Positions 32,979 to 44,100 of a stretch of 64,000 bases of DNA are shown here, in pieces (position 1 is the stretch's first letter; the number at the start of each line of letters is the position of its first letter). The stretch covers positions 1,536,501 through 1,600,500 of the forward strand of contig OX442318.1 of the NCBI GenBank assembly GCA_949358305.1, given 5' to 3'. The translations under genes and the position numbers were made by a program. Origin of the DNA: Strigamia acuminata. Taxonomy: Eukaryota > Arthropoda > Chilopoda > Geophilomorpha > Linotaeniidae. The notes beneath the pieces were generated by a model, which saw nothing but the letters and a program-made list of their open reading frames with translations, did not search any database and was not told the DNA's origin.

Positions 32979-34383
32979 TTTTTACGCCAATGCACATCTC
33001 TGCTGCACACCTGCACGTGGCGGCCCTGTTTGTATCAAATAAAAATACATTCATGCAACTGTACTGTAGTGCCCGTTGTGTTACAGAGATAACTTTATTT
33101 TCCTTACAGTGTATCAACTTTATCTACGCTTTCTATTTGACTAAATATCTGGACTGGTTTGACACGGTAAGAAAGTAAATTGCTTACAAAGGTGGATTTG
33201 AGGCAAGAACTGCAAGAACCTATCGTATTACCTCGCTTTGGACAGGGGCAGATCCAGGGGGGCATGCCCCCCTCTGGACTGGGTGGCTCATCCCGACTTA
33301 ATTATGTAGATGTAGTTTTACGAGCAGGTGAGATGGTTGTTTGGATCCTGGGAACAAATTTAGGACCGAGATATCTGGATAGGTCAGGCCTTGGGATGAA
33401 ATTTGTAGCGGGAAATCTAAAAACGTTGTGACCGTTTGGCCACCCTAGTGGCCTACGTCACTCCACAAACCGCCTGGTGGCCCCAAGCCGTCCCCCTCTT
33501 GGAGGAGTGGACCGGCCTAGCAGGGGAGGTAAGAGCAGAGTGGTGTGGTGAGAGAGAGACGTTGCTGAGGGAGCCGAGAGTGAAGACGTGCCAGGGTGAG
33601 CTGCCGCGGTCCTAACAATGGTAGAGACAACTACTGACTCTGCTCCTCTCACCACTCACCACTGTGACGCTCAGTGGCAGATCGAGATGGCTGCTGCAGT
33701 ACCATGAGTGGCTACATGGGTCGTACGGTTAAGTATGGCAGAGTGTTCGTCCGATGTGACCGACCACGTCACCCATGGGGCTCATGCCCTGTGTGTGACG
33801 GGTCGGTTGCCAATGTAGCGTGCTTAACGGCACTGCCACACAGTGAGATAGGTGACCCAACCCCTATATAGACAACGATTAAAGGCCAAAACCCAACAAT
33901 CTGAGTCCCTGTCTCGTTATTACGTGAGAGATATGCGTCCCATCCCGTGTACTAACTCCCCACACTACGCGGGTAAGACCATATCCAGTCACAAAGTCGG
34001 GCCACAGGCAATGAAAAAAAAATTTCACAACGTCACGGGCCAATGGGATATCCCTAGCATCCTGCTGAGCCATTCCAGCACTGCTCCGAAGTGGGTTAAT
34101 ATGGTATCAATCCACCTCTGACTGTGATTACAATTTTGTTATTTTGTAGCTCTTTATTGTTTTGCGTAAGAAATTTAGCCACTTAACCGTTCTTCATTTA
34201 TACCACCACGGCATCATGCCGATAAACACTTGGATAATTGTTAGGTTTCTACCAGGTGAAAGCAAACATTTCAATATGGGTTTTATGATATGTATTTATT
34301 TTCTGATCAGGTGGTCATGTCACGTTTGGTGGAATGCTCAACACATTGGTCCACGTTGTAATGTACACTTACTACGCGTTAGC

Positions 34384-34610
34384 TGTTATAATCGTGTGTG
34401 TCACCAGGCCGAATATGTATAAATCCCGAATGAGGGTCTCCGACCGCTAGGGGGAGTTGGTTGTATTTTCGGGTCACGGAGGATGACGTGACGTAAACGT
34501 GACTTCCGGTCACTTGTTCTTCTGGAGACGCGTGCTCTGTATATGCCGTGCGAATAAAACCCCTCATATCTTTTCATCCGAAGTTATCCAGTCTTTTCCC
34601 AAATACAACA
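34384..34610 (+). repeat. Copia 5' LTR
   Basis: 227 bp, with TGTATAAAT near 34432 as a possible TATA element and AATAAA near 34554. It reads identical to the 3' LTR. Confidence 0.93.
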
Positions 34611-34612
34611 AA

Positions 34613-34624
34613 GGGTTATGGGCC
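34613..34624 (+). promoter_or_regulatory. Copia primer-binding site matching the tRNA-iMet anticodon arm
   Basis: GGGTTATGGGCC lies 2 nt after the 5' LTR. Its complement GGCCCATAACCC corresponds to the anticodon stem-loop (CAU) of initiator methionine tRNA and not to a tRNA 3' end. Drosophila copia is known to prime from a cleaved tRNA-iMet half in this way. Confidence 0.75.
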
Positions 34625-34763
34625 ACAGCATCTAACACTGCGTGAGTTTTTACATCTCGTATCGATTTTCCGGGCGTTTTGACGAAGGAGTGACCACTGA
34701 CCGGACCACGACACGTTAGGCCTAATTTCCAACGCGTGGTAGATCGCCAATCAACCTTCAAAA

Positions 34764-37700
34764 ATGGCGGACAGAGATGCGATGAGGATCGAAAAGCTGG
34801 AGGATGAAAACTACGCCACGTGGGCGTTCAAAATGCGAGTATTCCTGAAGAAGTCGGAATGGTGGACGGTCATCGTTGACGAAGCACCAGTGAACGGAGC
34901 AGCGGCGGCGAGGAACGCGTGGCGTGGCAAGGACGAAAAAGCCATGAACGCAATCGTCCAGGCCCTGTCGCCAGCACAGACAGTGTACGTGATAAACAAA
35001 GACACGGCACGCGAATGCTGGGAGAAATTGGAGGAAATCCACCGAGGGCGAGCGCGCCAAAGACAGACTATTTTGCGCCGAGAGCTGACCAAAACGAGGT
35101 GGGAAAAAGCTGAGACGGCCACGAAGTTCCTGCAACGTGTGGAGTCGACGGTGAACCAGTTACGAGCTGTTGGCGGCGAAATTTCGGAGCAAGAGGTGGG
35201 AACTTTAATAATACAAAACCTGCCAAAACCATACCACAGCATCCAGAGAGCGTTTGACATGTGCGACGAAGATGAAGTGACGATGGTCAAGCTGCGGCAC
35301 ATGATCATACAGGAGGAATCGCGACAAACTGGAGACGATGAAGTGGTCGAGAAACTGCATAAAGTGAACCTGTCCAGCCGCACGAAGAACAACTATCGGG
35401 GCGGCGAACGGAACGGTGACCACGACGGAAAACGAGACCTGAAAAACGTAAGATGTTTCAATTGCCAGAAATTCGGGCACATGGCCAGAAATTGTCGCAG
35501 CCAGAAGGAGAGCGAGGGACGACGCGATAACAATTCCAAGCAGTCGAGAGGAAATGCCAAGAAGGAACAGCAGCCAGACGCCACCGCCAGGGCTGTGAAA
35601 GACAGACCAGAGTTTGCATTTCAGGTCAGAATCGACCAAACGGAAGGACGGCAGTGGAACCTCGACTCCGGAGCGACGAGGCACATGACGGCGAACAGGG
35701 ACTTTCTCGAATCGTTCGTGGCAGATGACGGAAGTCGAAAGGTGACGCTGGCAGATGGGCGCCAAATCCCAATCATGGGCTGCGGAAACGTGAAATTCAT
35801 TACGAACGACGCTGACTTGATCGCGAAGGAGGTATTATACATTCCTGATTTAAATGACAATTTGATTTCGGTGCCAAAACTCGACGACGCGGGTTTACTC
35901 GTTGCTTTCGGAAGCGGGAAGTGTACGATATCGAGCGGGGACCGAGTGATAATGACTGCTACAAAGATCGGGGACGTGTATAGACTGAACGTGGAGACCG
36001 TGGTGGCCGCGCAGGCGAACACGTGCCAACAATCGACCGAGATCGATGTGTGGCACAACCGAATGTGCCACTTGAACACGGGAACACTGGCGAAAATGCA
36101 CGAAACGGGTGCAGTTTACGGTTTGGGGCCAATACAGAAGGACGGGCGGGCATGCGACGAGTGTGCAGCCGGGAAGATGGCCAGAAAACCATTCAAAACG
36201 ATCGTGAGCGACCAATCGACCAAAATATTGGAACTCGTGCACATGGATCTGTGCGGGCCGCTGACGGAGACGATTGGCGGCAGCCGATATTTGTTTTTGC
36301 TAATAGACGACTTCAGTCGCAAAATGTTTGTCTATTTTATTAGGTCGAAGTCGGACGTTTTCGAGAACTTTAAGGAGTTTGTGGCGGCTGTGGAACGCGA
36401 AACCGACACGAAACTTAAACGTATCCGATCCGACAACGGAGGCGAGTTCGTGAACCACGAAATGGGCGAGTTCATGAAGTCGAACGGCATCCACCACGAG
36501 CTTACGGTGCCATTCTCACCTGCCCAAAACGGCATCGCTGAACGCGGCAACAGAACGCTGATGGAGGCAGCACGCACGATGCTGACGGCGGCGGCTTTGC
36601 CTTCGAAATTCTGGGCGGAGGCAGTCGCGACGGCCGCACACGTGCGCAACAGATGCTCGACAAGAGGAAACGGGGACAGGATTCCACAAGAACTTTGGAG
36701 CGGACGGAAGCAGCAAGTTGGCTATTTTCGAACATTTGGCTGTGCTGCGCAGATGTGGATCCATAATTCCAAACGAAAGAAATTGGACGCGAAGTCGAAA
36801 CCTGTCATTTTTATGGGTTACTGCGTCAACAGAAAGGGCTACCGAGTCCACGACCCGAAAACTGAGAAGCTAGAGCCGACACGCGACTTGAAATTCAACG
36901 AGGCGAGATGGGGCGGAGAAATGCTGACTTCGCCTCAGGGTTCGAATTTCGTGTCGCCGTACGACGCCGAACAAGAGACCGGGGAGCAGACAACAGACAA
37001 TCCAGAGCCCAACGAAACGGACAACGGTGCCACCGAAGACGAGGAGTCCACCACTGGAAACGGAGACGGAGACGACGAAGAAGCTAACGAAAACACGACA
37101 ACACGCAAATCAAAGCGCATCAAGAGGAAGCCAGACCGACTGGTGGTGCAGCCAAGAGGCGCCACTTACTGCAAGAGCGTGAAGCACGTCGAGCCAAACA
37201 CCGTGGTCCAAGCACAGGACTCTCCGGAACACAAGAAGTGGGAAAGCGCGATCCAGGAGGAACTGAAATCTCACGAGGAATTCAAGACGTGGAGACTGGT
37301 GAAAAGAGCCGTTGCAACAAATGTGCTGAGGTCAAGATGGGTTTTTAAAATCAAAAAGAACCAGCAGGGCGAGATCGAGCGTTACAAAGCCAGATTGGTG
37401 GCCGTCGGATGCGGACAACGGCCGGGACTGGATTACGAGGACACATACTCACCTGTAATGCGACTTGCGAGCCTGCGACTACTTCTAGCCATTGCTGTCC
37501 AACAAAATTGGCGAGTACGACAATACGACGTGAAAACAGCGTACCTGCACGGGAAACTGCTTGAGAAGGTGTACATGGAGCAGCCACCCGGGAACGAGGA
37601 ACGAGACCGAGAAGAGTGGGTGTGCGAGCTTCTAAAAGCCATCTACGGACTCAAACAGGCCGGACGCACATGGTACCTGACACTCGACAAAATACTCAGA

Positions 37701-38729
37701 AAAAATGGATTTCGGCGACTATACGCGGATGAAGGCGTGTACGTGCTCAACAATCAAAGCGGGACAACAATATTGGGGATTTTCGTCGACGACATGCTGA
37801 ACGTGACGTCAAATATCGGGATCGAAGATTGGACGGCGGACTTGCTGAGAAAATCGGTCGAAATCAAGGATTTAGGCACACCAACGAGAATTTTGGGGCT
37901 TGACGTGGAATGCGACATCGAAAATGGATCGATCACCGTGTCGCAAGAAGCCTATATCGAGGAGGTGTTGGAAAGTTTCCAGATGGGGCCATGCAAACCA
38001 GTGTCGACGCCGATGGTCAAACACGACCAACCGAAGCCCGAAGACGACGTAAATCCAGACGAGGTGCCGTACCAGAGCCTGATGGGGTCGCTAATGTACC
38101 TCGTGCAGGGAACGAGACCGGACATCGCTTACGCAACTCACTACCTGTGCCGATACAATCACAGCCACGGATTGTCCCACTGGAAGATGGGAAAGAGGAT
38201 TTTGCGTTACCTGAAGGGGACGAAGGGGAAGAAGTTGCGATTCGTACGAAACGAAGAACAGATGACGGGATACGTGGACGCGAGCTGGAATTGCAACACC
38301 GAGGATGCAAAATCGACAACCGGATTTATTTTTCTACTTGCAGGGGCCGGCGTAGTATGGAAGTCATCGAAGCAAACGTGTGTCGGGATGTCGAGCTGCG
38401 AATCCGAATTCATCGCCATTAGCGAGGCGGTAAAAGAAGGACTTTGGCTCAAGAAATTTCTGGAAGAGCTGGGGCTGAACGAATTGATGGGGGACGCTGC
38501 GAGGCTGTACACCGACAGCGAGTCGGCCGAGATGTTGGCACGAGGACTGGCGCAGCATCAGCGGTCGAAACACATTAATTTGCGCTATTGTTTTATAAAG
38601 GACGAGGTCGAGAACGGAGAAGTGGAGTTGCTGCACGCGGGAACCGACAAGATGGTCGCGGATATGCTGACGAAGGCGGTGACTTTGCAGAAGCAGTGCT
38701 GGTGTTCAAAGATGTGTGGACTGGATTAA
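34764..38729 (+). CDS. Copia Gag-Pol polyprotein, complete
   Basis: The frame gives 1321 residues, uninterrupted. It begins with a UBN2-like Gag region, then a CCHC knuckle near residue 232 (CFNCQKFGHMARNC) and a protease site LDSGATRHM near 300. Integrase has HMDLCGPL near 493, RSDNGGEF, and AQNGIAERGNRT. Reverse transcriptase has QYDVKTAYLHG and a FVDD active site near residue 1008. RNase H follows (GYVDASWN, SSCESEFIA) and ends with MLTKAV. All catalytic acidic residues seen are in place. With identical LTRs this is a strong candidate for an active element. The coding part is GC-richer than the ELOVL introns around it. Confidence 0.95.
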   Translation: MADRDAMRIEKLEDENYATWAFKMRVFLKKSEWWTVIVDEAPVNGAAAARNAWRGKDEKAMNAIVQALSPAQTVYVINKDTARECWEKLEEIHRGRARQRQTILRRELTKTRWEKAETATKFLQRVESTVNQLRAVGGEISEQEVGTLIIQNLPKPYHSIQRAFDMCDEDEVTMVKLRHMIIQEESRQTGDDEVVEKLHKVNLSSRTKNNYRGGERNGDHDGKRDLKNVRCFNCQKFGHMARNCRSQKESEGRRDNNSKQSRGNAKKEQQPDATARAVKDRPEFAFQVRIDQTEGRQWNLDSGATRHMTANRDFLESFVADDGSRKVTLADGRQIPIMGCGNVKFITNDADLIAKEVLYIPDLNDNLISVPKLDDAGLLVAFGSGKCTISSGDRVIMTATKIGDVYRLNVETVVAAQANTCQQSTEIDVWHNRMCHLNTGTLAKMHETGAVYGLGPIQKDGRACDECAAGKMARKPFKTIVSDQSTKILELVHMDLCGPLTETIGGSRYLFLLIDDFSRKMFVYFIRSKSDVFENFKEFVAAVERETDTKLKRIRSDNGGEFVNHEMGEFMKSNGIHHELTVPFSPAQNGIAERGNRTLMEAARTMLTAAALPSKFWAEAVATAAHVRNRCSTRGNGDRIPQELWSGRKQQVGYFRTFGCAAQMWIHNSKRKKLDAKSKPVIFMGYCVNRKGYRVHDPKTEKLEPTRDLKFNEARWGGEMLTSPQGSNFVSPYDAEQETGEQTTDNPEPNETDNGATEDEESTTGNGDGDDEEANENTTTRKSKRIKRKPDRLVVQPRGATYCKSVKHVEPNTVVQAQDSPEHKKWESAIQEELKSHEEFKTWRLVKRAVATNVLRSRWVFKIKKNQQGEIERYKARLVAVGCGQRPGLDYEDTYSPVMRLASLRLLLAIAVQQNWRVRQYDVKTAYLHGKLLEKVYMEQPPGNEERDREEWVCELLKAIYGLKQAGRTWYLTLDKILRKNGFRRLYADEGVYVLNNQSGTTILGIFVDDMLNVTSNIGIEDWTADLLRKSVEIKDLGTPTRILGLDVECDIENGSITVSQEAYIEEVLESFQMGPCKPVSTPMVKHDQPKPEDDVNPDEVPYQSLMGSLMYLVQGTRPDIAYATHYLCRYNHSHGLSHWKMGKRILRYLKGTKGKKLRFVRNEEQMTGYVDASWNCNTEDAKSTTGFIFLLAGAGVVWKSSKQTCVGMSSCESEFIAISEAVKEGLWLKKFLEELGLNELMGDAARLYTDSESAEMLARGLAQHQRSKHINLRYCFIKDEVENGEVELLHAGTDKMVADMLTKAVTLQKQCWCSKMCGLD

Positions 38730-38900
38730 TATTTTTCGTATTTCATATGTCTTGCAGCAATGTTATATTCCTTGATCTTTTATTATTCGATTGTATTAGT
38801 GTATTTCTGTTATTACTTGCCCATTTTTAGTTTTTAGTAATGTCATTCATTGATTTTGTATTTGTTTGTTTTTACACATTGACCAGGTGAAGAAGGTGTA

Positions 38901-39127
38901 TGTTATAATCGTGTGTGTCACCAGGCCGAATATGTATAAATCCCGAATGAGGGTCTCCGACCGCTAGGGGGAGTTGGTTGTATTTTCGGGTCACGGAGGA
39001 TGACGTGACGTAAACGTGACTTCCGGTCACTTGTTCTTCTGGAGACGCGTGCTCTGTATATGCCGTGCGAATAAAACCCCTCATATCTTTTCATCCGAAG
39101 TTATCCAGTCTTTTCCCAAATACAACA
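38901..39127 (+). repeat. Copia 3' LTR
   Basis: 227 bp, reads identical to the 5' LTR, preceded by a modest purine stretch (GGTGAAGAAGGTGTA) and followed by the TTAGC duplication and the second half of ELO-7 exon 6. Confidence 0.93.
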
Positions 39128-39639
39128 TTAGCCGCGCTAGGACCCCAATGGCAGAAATATTTGTGGTGGAAGAGATATATCACAGTCATTCAATTGGTAC
39201 TATCCGATTAGGCTTTTCAGTAGATTTGTCTAAAATCAATATTTTCATTTGCTTTAGCTGCAGTTTGTTGTTGGAATGTTTCACTTGGGCCTTATCCAGT
39301 TTTGTGACTGCGATTTCCCTACAGTGATATTCTATTACTGTTTTCCTCAAGGATTTATATTTATAGTTTTATTTACCAATTTTTATGTGAAAACATATAA
39401 GAAAGGACAATCAGTATGGGTCAGTGCGTCTAAAACACATGCTGAATAAAGATATATTGGAAATACAGTAGCTGCATTCAAAAACTAAAAAATTTTGTGT
39501 TTTACTTCAATTTTAAAACAATAATGACATCATTTCCCGTATGACGGTTGTAAAACCGTGTATACGAAAGTTCACGTCAGATGGCACTGTTCAATCGCGC
39601 GCACGGTTTAAATACAGTAATTAAGAGTTATAATGAGTA

Positions 39640-40022
39640 ATGACTATTTTCTCAAAATTTTCACAAAATTTTCTCAAAATTTTCTCAAAATGTTCTCAAA
39701 ATTTTCTCAAAATTTTCTCAAAATTTTCTCAAAATGTTCTCAAAATTTTCTCAAAATTTTCTCAAAATTTTCTCAAAATTTTCTCAAAATTTTCTCAAAA
39801 TTTTCTCAAAATTTCCTCAAAATTTTCTCAAAATTTTCTCAATTTTCTCAAATTTTTCTCAAAATTTTCTCAAAATTTTCTCAATTTTCTCAAATTTTTC
39901 TCAAAATTTTCTCAGAATTTCCTCAAAATTTTCTCAAATTTTTCTCAAAATTTTCTCAAAATTTTCTCAATTTTCTCAAATTATTCTCAAAATTTGAGCA
40001 AATTTTACTCAAACTTTTCTCT
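39640..40022. repeat. TCTCAAAATTT minisatellite
   Basis: An 11-12 bp unit (TTCTCAAAATT) is repeated over 380 bp. It reads open in several frames as a phenylalanine/serine/lysine-rich repeat, but this is an artefact of the repeat. The same unit appears in ELO-11 intron 5. Confidence 0.9.
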
Positions 40023-40122
40023 AACTTATTTGCGTCGCATTAAAGCATACAGTATTTTATTAGAGGTGGATTTATTTAGTTTACTTTCCTCATATTATTG
40101 ATTCAGCTGCCAAAAGAAACAG

Positions 40123-40330
40123 ATATGGACTTAATTCTGAGAAATATTTCTCTTTCTGATCTCTCATAACATTTGGAAACAAAGAGGTAAGATAATTACA
40201 GTTTGAAGTCCCTGCATTGTTTCTTTGCTAATACATTTGCTATTTGTATATATATAAGAGTGGATGTCACTTCCAGTAAACCGTACATAATGATGTATAT
40301 ACTATATATTGTTACATTGTGTTGTCATGG
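40123..40330 (+). pseudogene. Relic of a further ELOVL gene (exons 1-2)
   Basis: Bases 40123-40185 match exon 1 of ELO-8 (start ATGGACTTAATTCTG, end TTTGGAAACAAAGAG|GTAAGA) but carry a net 2-nt deletion near CTCTCATAAC that shifts the frame. A decayed exon 2 beginning ATAAGAGTGGATG follows from about 40252. Nothing recognisable of exons 3-7 remains. It is a dead thirteenth copy between ELO-7 and ELO-8. Confidence 0.7.
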
Positions 40331-40629
40331 GCATGTGATTGTTGTGTTCTGTGACACCTTCACTCATTCAAGATGGATGTCAGTGTGTGTGGATGATATT
40401 TGTTTCGCCTGGAATACATACTTGCATTCTGTTTAGCCTACAACTATTCTTGCATTTTGGATTTACAACAACACATCAATTTACCCAGAGAAAGGAAAAG
40501 AAAATCTGCTACTTGGCACAACTCATGTCTTTTTGTGTCTATACTAAAAGAACTTTCAACTAATTGCCTTTTAGTACAACTACAATCAGTATGTGTTTGA
40601 TATATCTAATGTAACATCTAATGCTTTTA

Positions 40630-41134
40630 TTTGATTACAAAACTAAAAAAAAATACAATAGGTGCATTCAATTTCAAAAAGAAAAGAAAAACCTTTCCCA
40701 TAAGGAAATCGAGATTTTAGTAAATAATATTATTTGAATATAAAAATAAAAGCAATCTTTTTGGGGTCTACAGATTGCATAAAATTACAAATCACAGTTT
40801 TTATGTCACATTTTTATGTCACATTTTTATGTGACCAAAAAAGAAAAATAGAAAATGAATGCACCAAATATAAAAGCCACACATGTTCTCCAGCTGGCAC
40901 TAACAATTTCCATTAATAGTTAATAGCATTTGCAATATCAGTTTACAACTGCAAACCAGTGAAGGATTATATTAACCCAAATTGTGATTAGAAATTCAGC
41001 AGAAAGAAATACCGGTAATATTTTTACCTCGACAAAACGGATTCTTTATTTAATATTTCTGATAAAATTAATTAAGAAGCAAAATTAATTTATTTTCTTT
41101 CTCTTGCAGCATTAACTCCACAAATACTACAAAT
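40630..41134 (+). promoter_or_regulatory. ELO-8 promoter and non-coding first exon
   Basis: TATAAAAG at 40869-40876 is followed by the conserved CAGCTGGCACTAACAATTTC, the likely start region. A non-coding exon ends at 41014 (ATACCG|GTAATA), and the 5' UTR intron ends at a TCTCTTGCAG acceptor at 41109, 25 nt before the ATG. The layout is the same as at ELO-7. Confidence 0.6.
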
Positions 41135-44100
41135 ATGGAAACAATTCTGGGAAATATTTCTTTTTCTGATCTGTCTGATAACATTTGGCAAAAAAGAGGT
41201 ATGAAAAAAAACACTATTTTCTTAATTTGCTAATTATAATTGTCTGAATTTAGACATAAGAGTGGATGGATATTACACAATGAACAGTCCTCTGTCTGTT
41301 CTAAAGTTGTCTTGTTTCTATGTGTTCACTTCACTTTGCATTGGTCCATGGATGATGAAAGATAGAAAGGCATACAACATCAAACCGTTTCTCATAACAT
41401 TTAATGTCATCATGATTGCTACTAATGCTTATATTCATATCCAAGTATAAATTTATCTGAAGAGAATCATGTTGAATTACAAAATGTTCATTTTATAGGG
41501 TTGGAGATATGCGTGGTTAAAATACAAGTGGATATGTGAACCGGTTGATACTTCTAACACTACTGAAGCTATGCAGGTATCGCAATTGTAGTCTGAACAC
41601 TAACCTCCTGTATTACCTCGGCTTAAGCCGCATGCTGTTGGACATGGGTTTACCAGGTTTTTGGAGTTTTAGTCAAACAGTTTAAACCGGTATAAAGTGA
41701 AATATGCCAGTATAAGTGGAAAAGCTGGTGTTTTGCTTTGTTTTTTTACTGAAAAGAGCCTGGATGAATAATTATGTTGGAATTTTGGCCTGAAATTTGA
41801 GTTTTCTTAATTTTCTGAAGTTTATTACTAAAATCTTGGTAAATTTATAGAAATTTAGGTGAATTTCCTACATTTTGGACATATAAGAATGCTTTTTATG
41901 CTTGTTTAGGCTCAATTCTTATTGAAAAACATTCCCAGGTAAAAAATCTGCAGAATTCTGCAGAAAATTTGCCTGCCGAAAATATTCTGCAGAAAAGGTT
42001 AACATTTTTCTGTAGAATTCTGCAGAATTTGGTAATTTTTTCTGCAGAATTCTGCAGAATTTGGTAATTTTTTCTGCAGAATTCTGCAGAATTTGGTAAT
42101 TTTTTCTGCAGAATTCTGCAGAATTTGGTAATTTTTTCTGCAGAAAGTTTTTCTGCAGCGCATGCAGAATTCTGCAGAACCTTTTTCTCCTGGGTTCGCA
42201 CACACTTATCACACTATACCGGCATGCGACTTAAAGCGGGGTAATACAGTAACTGCACCATGAGCCTGTGTTTCTAAAGCTAGGTCTATAAATTTTTTTT
42301 TTTTTTATGCAGGCTATAAGTTATATCTACGACTATTATTTGACTAAATATCTGGACTGGATGGACACGGTAAGAAAGTATCAGGTCTGTAGAGATGGAT
42401 TTATAGTCTGTGGGGCCCTGTTTGGAAATTGAACTCATATTTATTCTCATAAATAAGAGAAATGTGAATGAAGGAGTTGTAAAAAATACAACTTTACCGT
42501 AGTTATAAAAGGCTTATAAAATTTATTGGCAAATACTAAATTTCTATACAAGTTTGCATTTATTACTACGGTACGATAAATTTGAAATAGATATGAAATT
42601 TCTCAATAAATTTATTTTTCGTTTATAAACAATACAAATAAAATAGAAACCAATGCTGAACTTAGAAAGTATATTAGAAATTAATTGGTTATATTAATTA
42701 TTAAGTGGTTGTTCTAGAACCGCAAAAGTTCATGCTAAACAGTGTAAACACGGAATTTAATAATTATCATGTTTACATGTACTCAGTTATCCAGATTGTC
42801 CTATCTGTGATTGACTGATACACACTCATTAGGTCACAGTGATGAAGTGGCTCTTTAATTATCTAACACCTTACACTACACCTTGTGGCACTACAGTGCC
42901 TTTGTTCGTGGCGCCAACTAGTGATAATACAGGGTGGTCAGAAAGTCTGGTTCACAGTAAATACTTCCCAAACTGTTTTAGATTTTGATTTTGCAAAATG
43001 TTTGTCAGGGTAGTATTTTGGGGGAAATCCAATTATGAAATCCAACTTGACCTCAGAGGTCATCTTCAAGGTCATCCATATTGTAACTCGAGGACCGTGA
43101 CAGATAGAGAGAAAAAGTGGAGGTCGGGTGATTTCGTCGCCGGTCATTTCGTAGGCTTAGTGCCCAAAAATCTTTTTTTTTAATAATTTTTTTTGTGGGT
43201 TATTTCGTCGCCGCTGCTTTCGTTGCCGGTCATTTCGTCGCCGACGAAATGACCATACAAAAAAAAAAGAAAAATTGACCAACGCTGAAAACCGCACTCA
43301 TTTTGTCGCCATTTCCGGCGACGAAATGATCGGCTACGAAACGTAGGCGACGAAATGATCGGCTACGAAACGTAGGCGACGAAATGATCGGAATCCAAAA
43401 AGTGAATTAGAAAGTCGTAGAGCACCATCCAATTAGTCTAGAACTGTTTTTAAAAAATTATCTCACGGTTATACAGATAAATAAAATCTGAATTTTAACT
43501 TATCTGGACAACTGAGTACAAGTAAACATAGTAAACGACTTAAATTAAAATGAACGACAACAAATTTTTTATTTCTAATATATTTATTTATGTATTTATT
43601 TATTTATTTATTTATTTACCGAAACACGCTCCAACGGAGTAATTAAATGTTTAACATTTCCCCATCGCCTGCGAGAACTTCTAAATCCATCTCTGAATCT
43701 TCTGAGAAGTCTTGATTAATTAAAATATCATTGTTTTCTAGCTCTTTCTCGTTCTGTGTAAAAAATTCAGCCACCTAACCGTTCTTCATTTGTACCATCA
43801 CGCTAGCATGCCGATAAACATTTGGATCATCATTCGATTTCTGCCTGGTAAACACAAACAAAAATCCAACTTTTATCCCATTGTGTCATACGAATTTATC
43901 TCGTCAGGTGGTCACATCACGTCTATTGTAATGCTCAACTCATTCGTCCACGTTGTAATGTACACATACTACGCGTTAGCCGCACTAGGACCCGAATGGC
44001 AGAAATATTTATGGTGGAAGCGATACATTACCGTCATTCAATTGGTACGTAAACACTTTGTCAATATATTTGCCTTAAATTAATATTTACATTTGCTTTA

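Larger units (their letters stand above)
34384..39127 (+). mobile_element. Copia-type LTR retrotransposon inside ELO-7
   Basis: The element is 4744 bp with two 227-bp LTRs that read identical (TGTTATAATCG to AAATACAACA). The target duplication TTAGC lies at 34379-34383 and 39128-39132. Integrase precedes reverse transcriptase, the defining Ty1/copia order. The element lies in the same orientation as the host gene. The empty site is visible in ELO-9 at 46612-46616. Confidence 0.96.
32310..39449 (+). pseudogene. ELO-7: ELOVL elongase broken by a copia insertion in exon 6
   Basis: Exons are 32310-32373, 32438-32628, 32680-32757, 33110-33166, 34150-34255, exon 6 split into 34311-34383 and 39133-39196, and 39258-39449. 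Without the insertion the model is 274 residues with every motif intact (HLYHH box; exon 6 reads up to MYTYYALA, then resumes ALGPQWQKYLWWKRY). The copia element with its TTAGC duplication adds 4.7 kb in the sense direction in the middle of a coding exon, so no normal mRNA is expected unless the insert is spliced out. No other lesion is seen in the exons, so the loss is very recent and may be polymorphic. The nearest relative is ELO-9, and the two share introns 3 and 4 almost base for base. The tail ends GSK/ASK-THAE type, without a dilysine signal. Confidence 0.93.

Noticed and set aside
34811-38636. Many - strand frames inside the copia element
   Set aside because: They are shadows of the GC-rich Gag-Pol frame, with no motifs of their own; the same holds for - strand frames inside Gypsy-1 and Gypsy-2.
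22202-39127. Retrovirus-like env gene in the gypsy or copia elements
   Set aside because: No open frame lies between integrase and the 3' LTR in any of the three elements; they are retrotransposons, not enveloped retroviruses.
39633-40101. Long overlapping open frames rich in F, S, K, N and Q
   Set aside because: They are produced by the TCTCAAAATTT minisatellite, which is open in all three frames; no start context, splice signal or homology.
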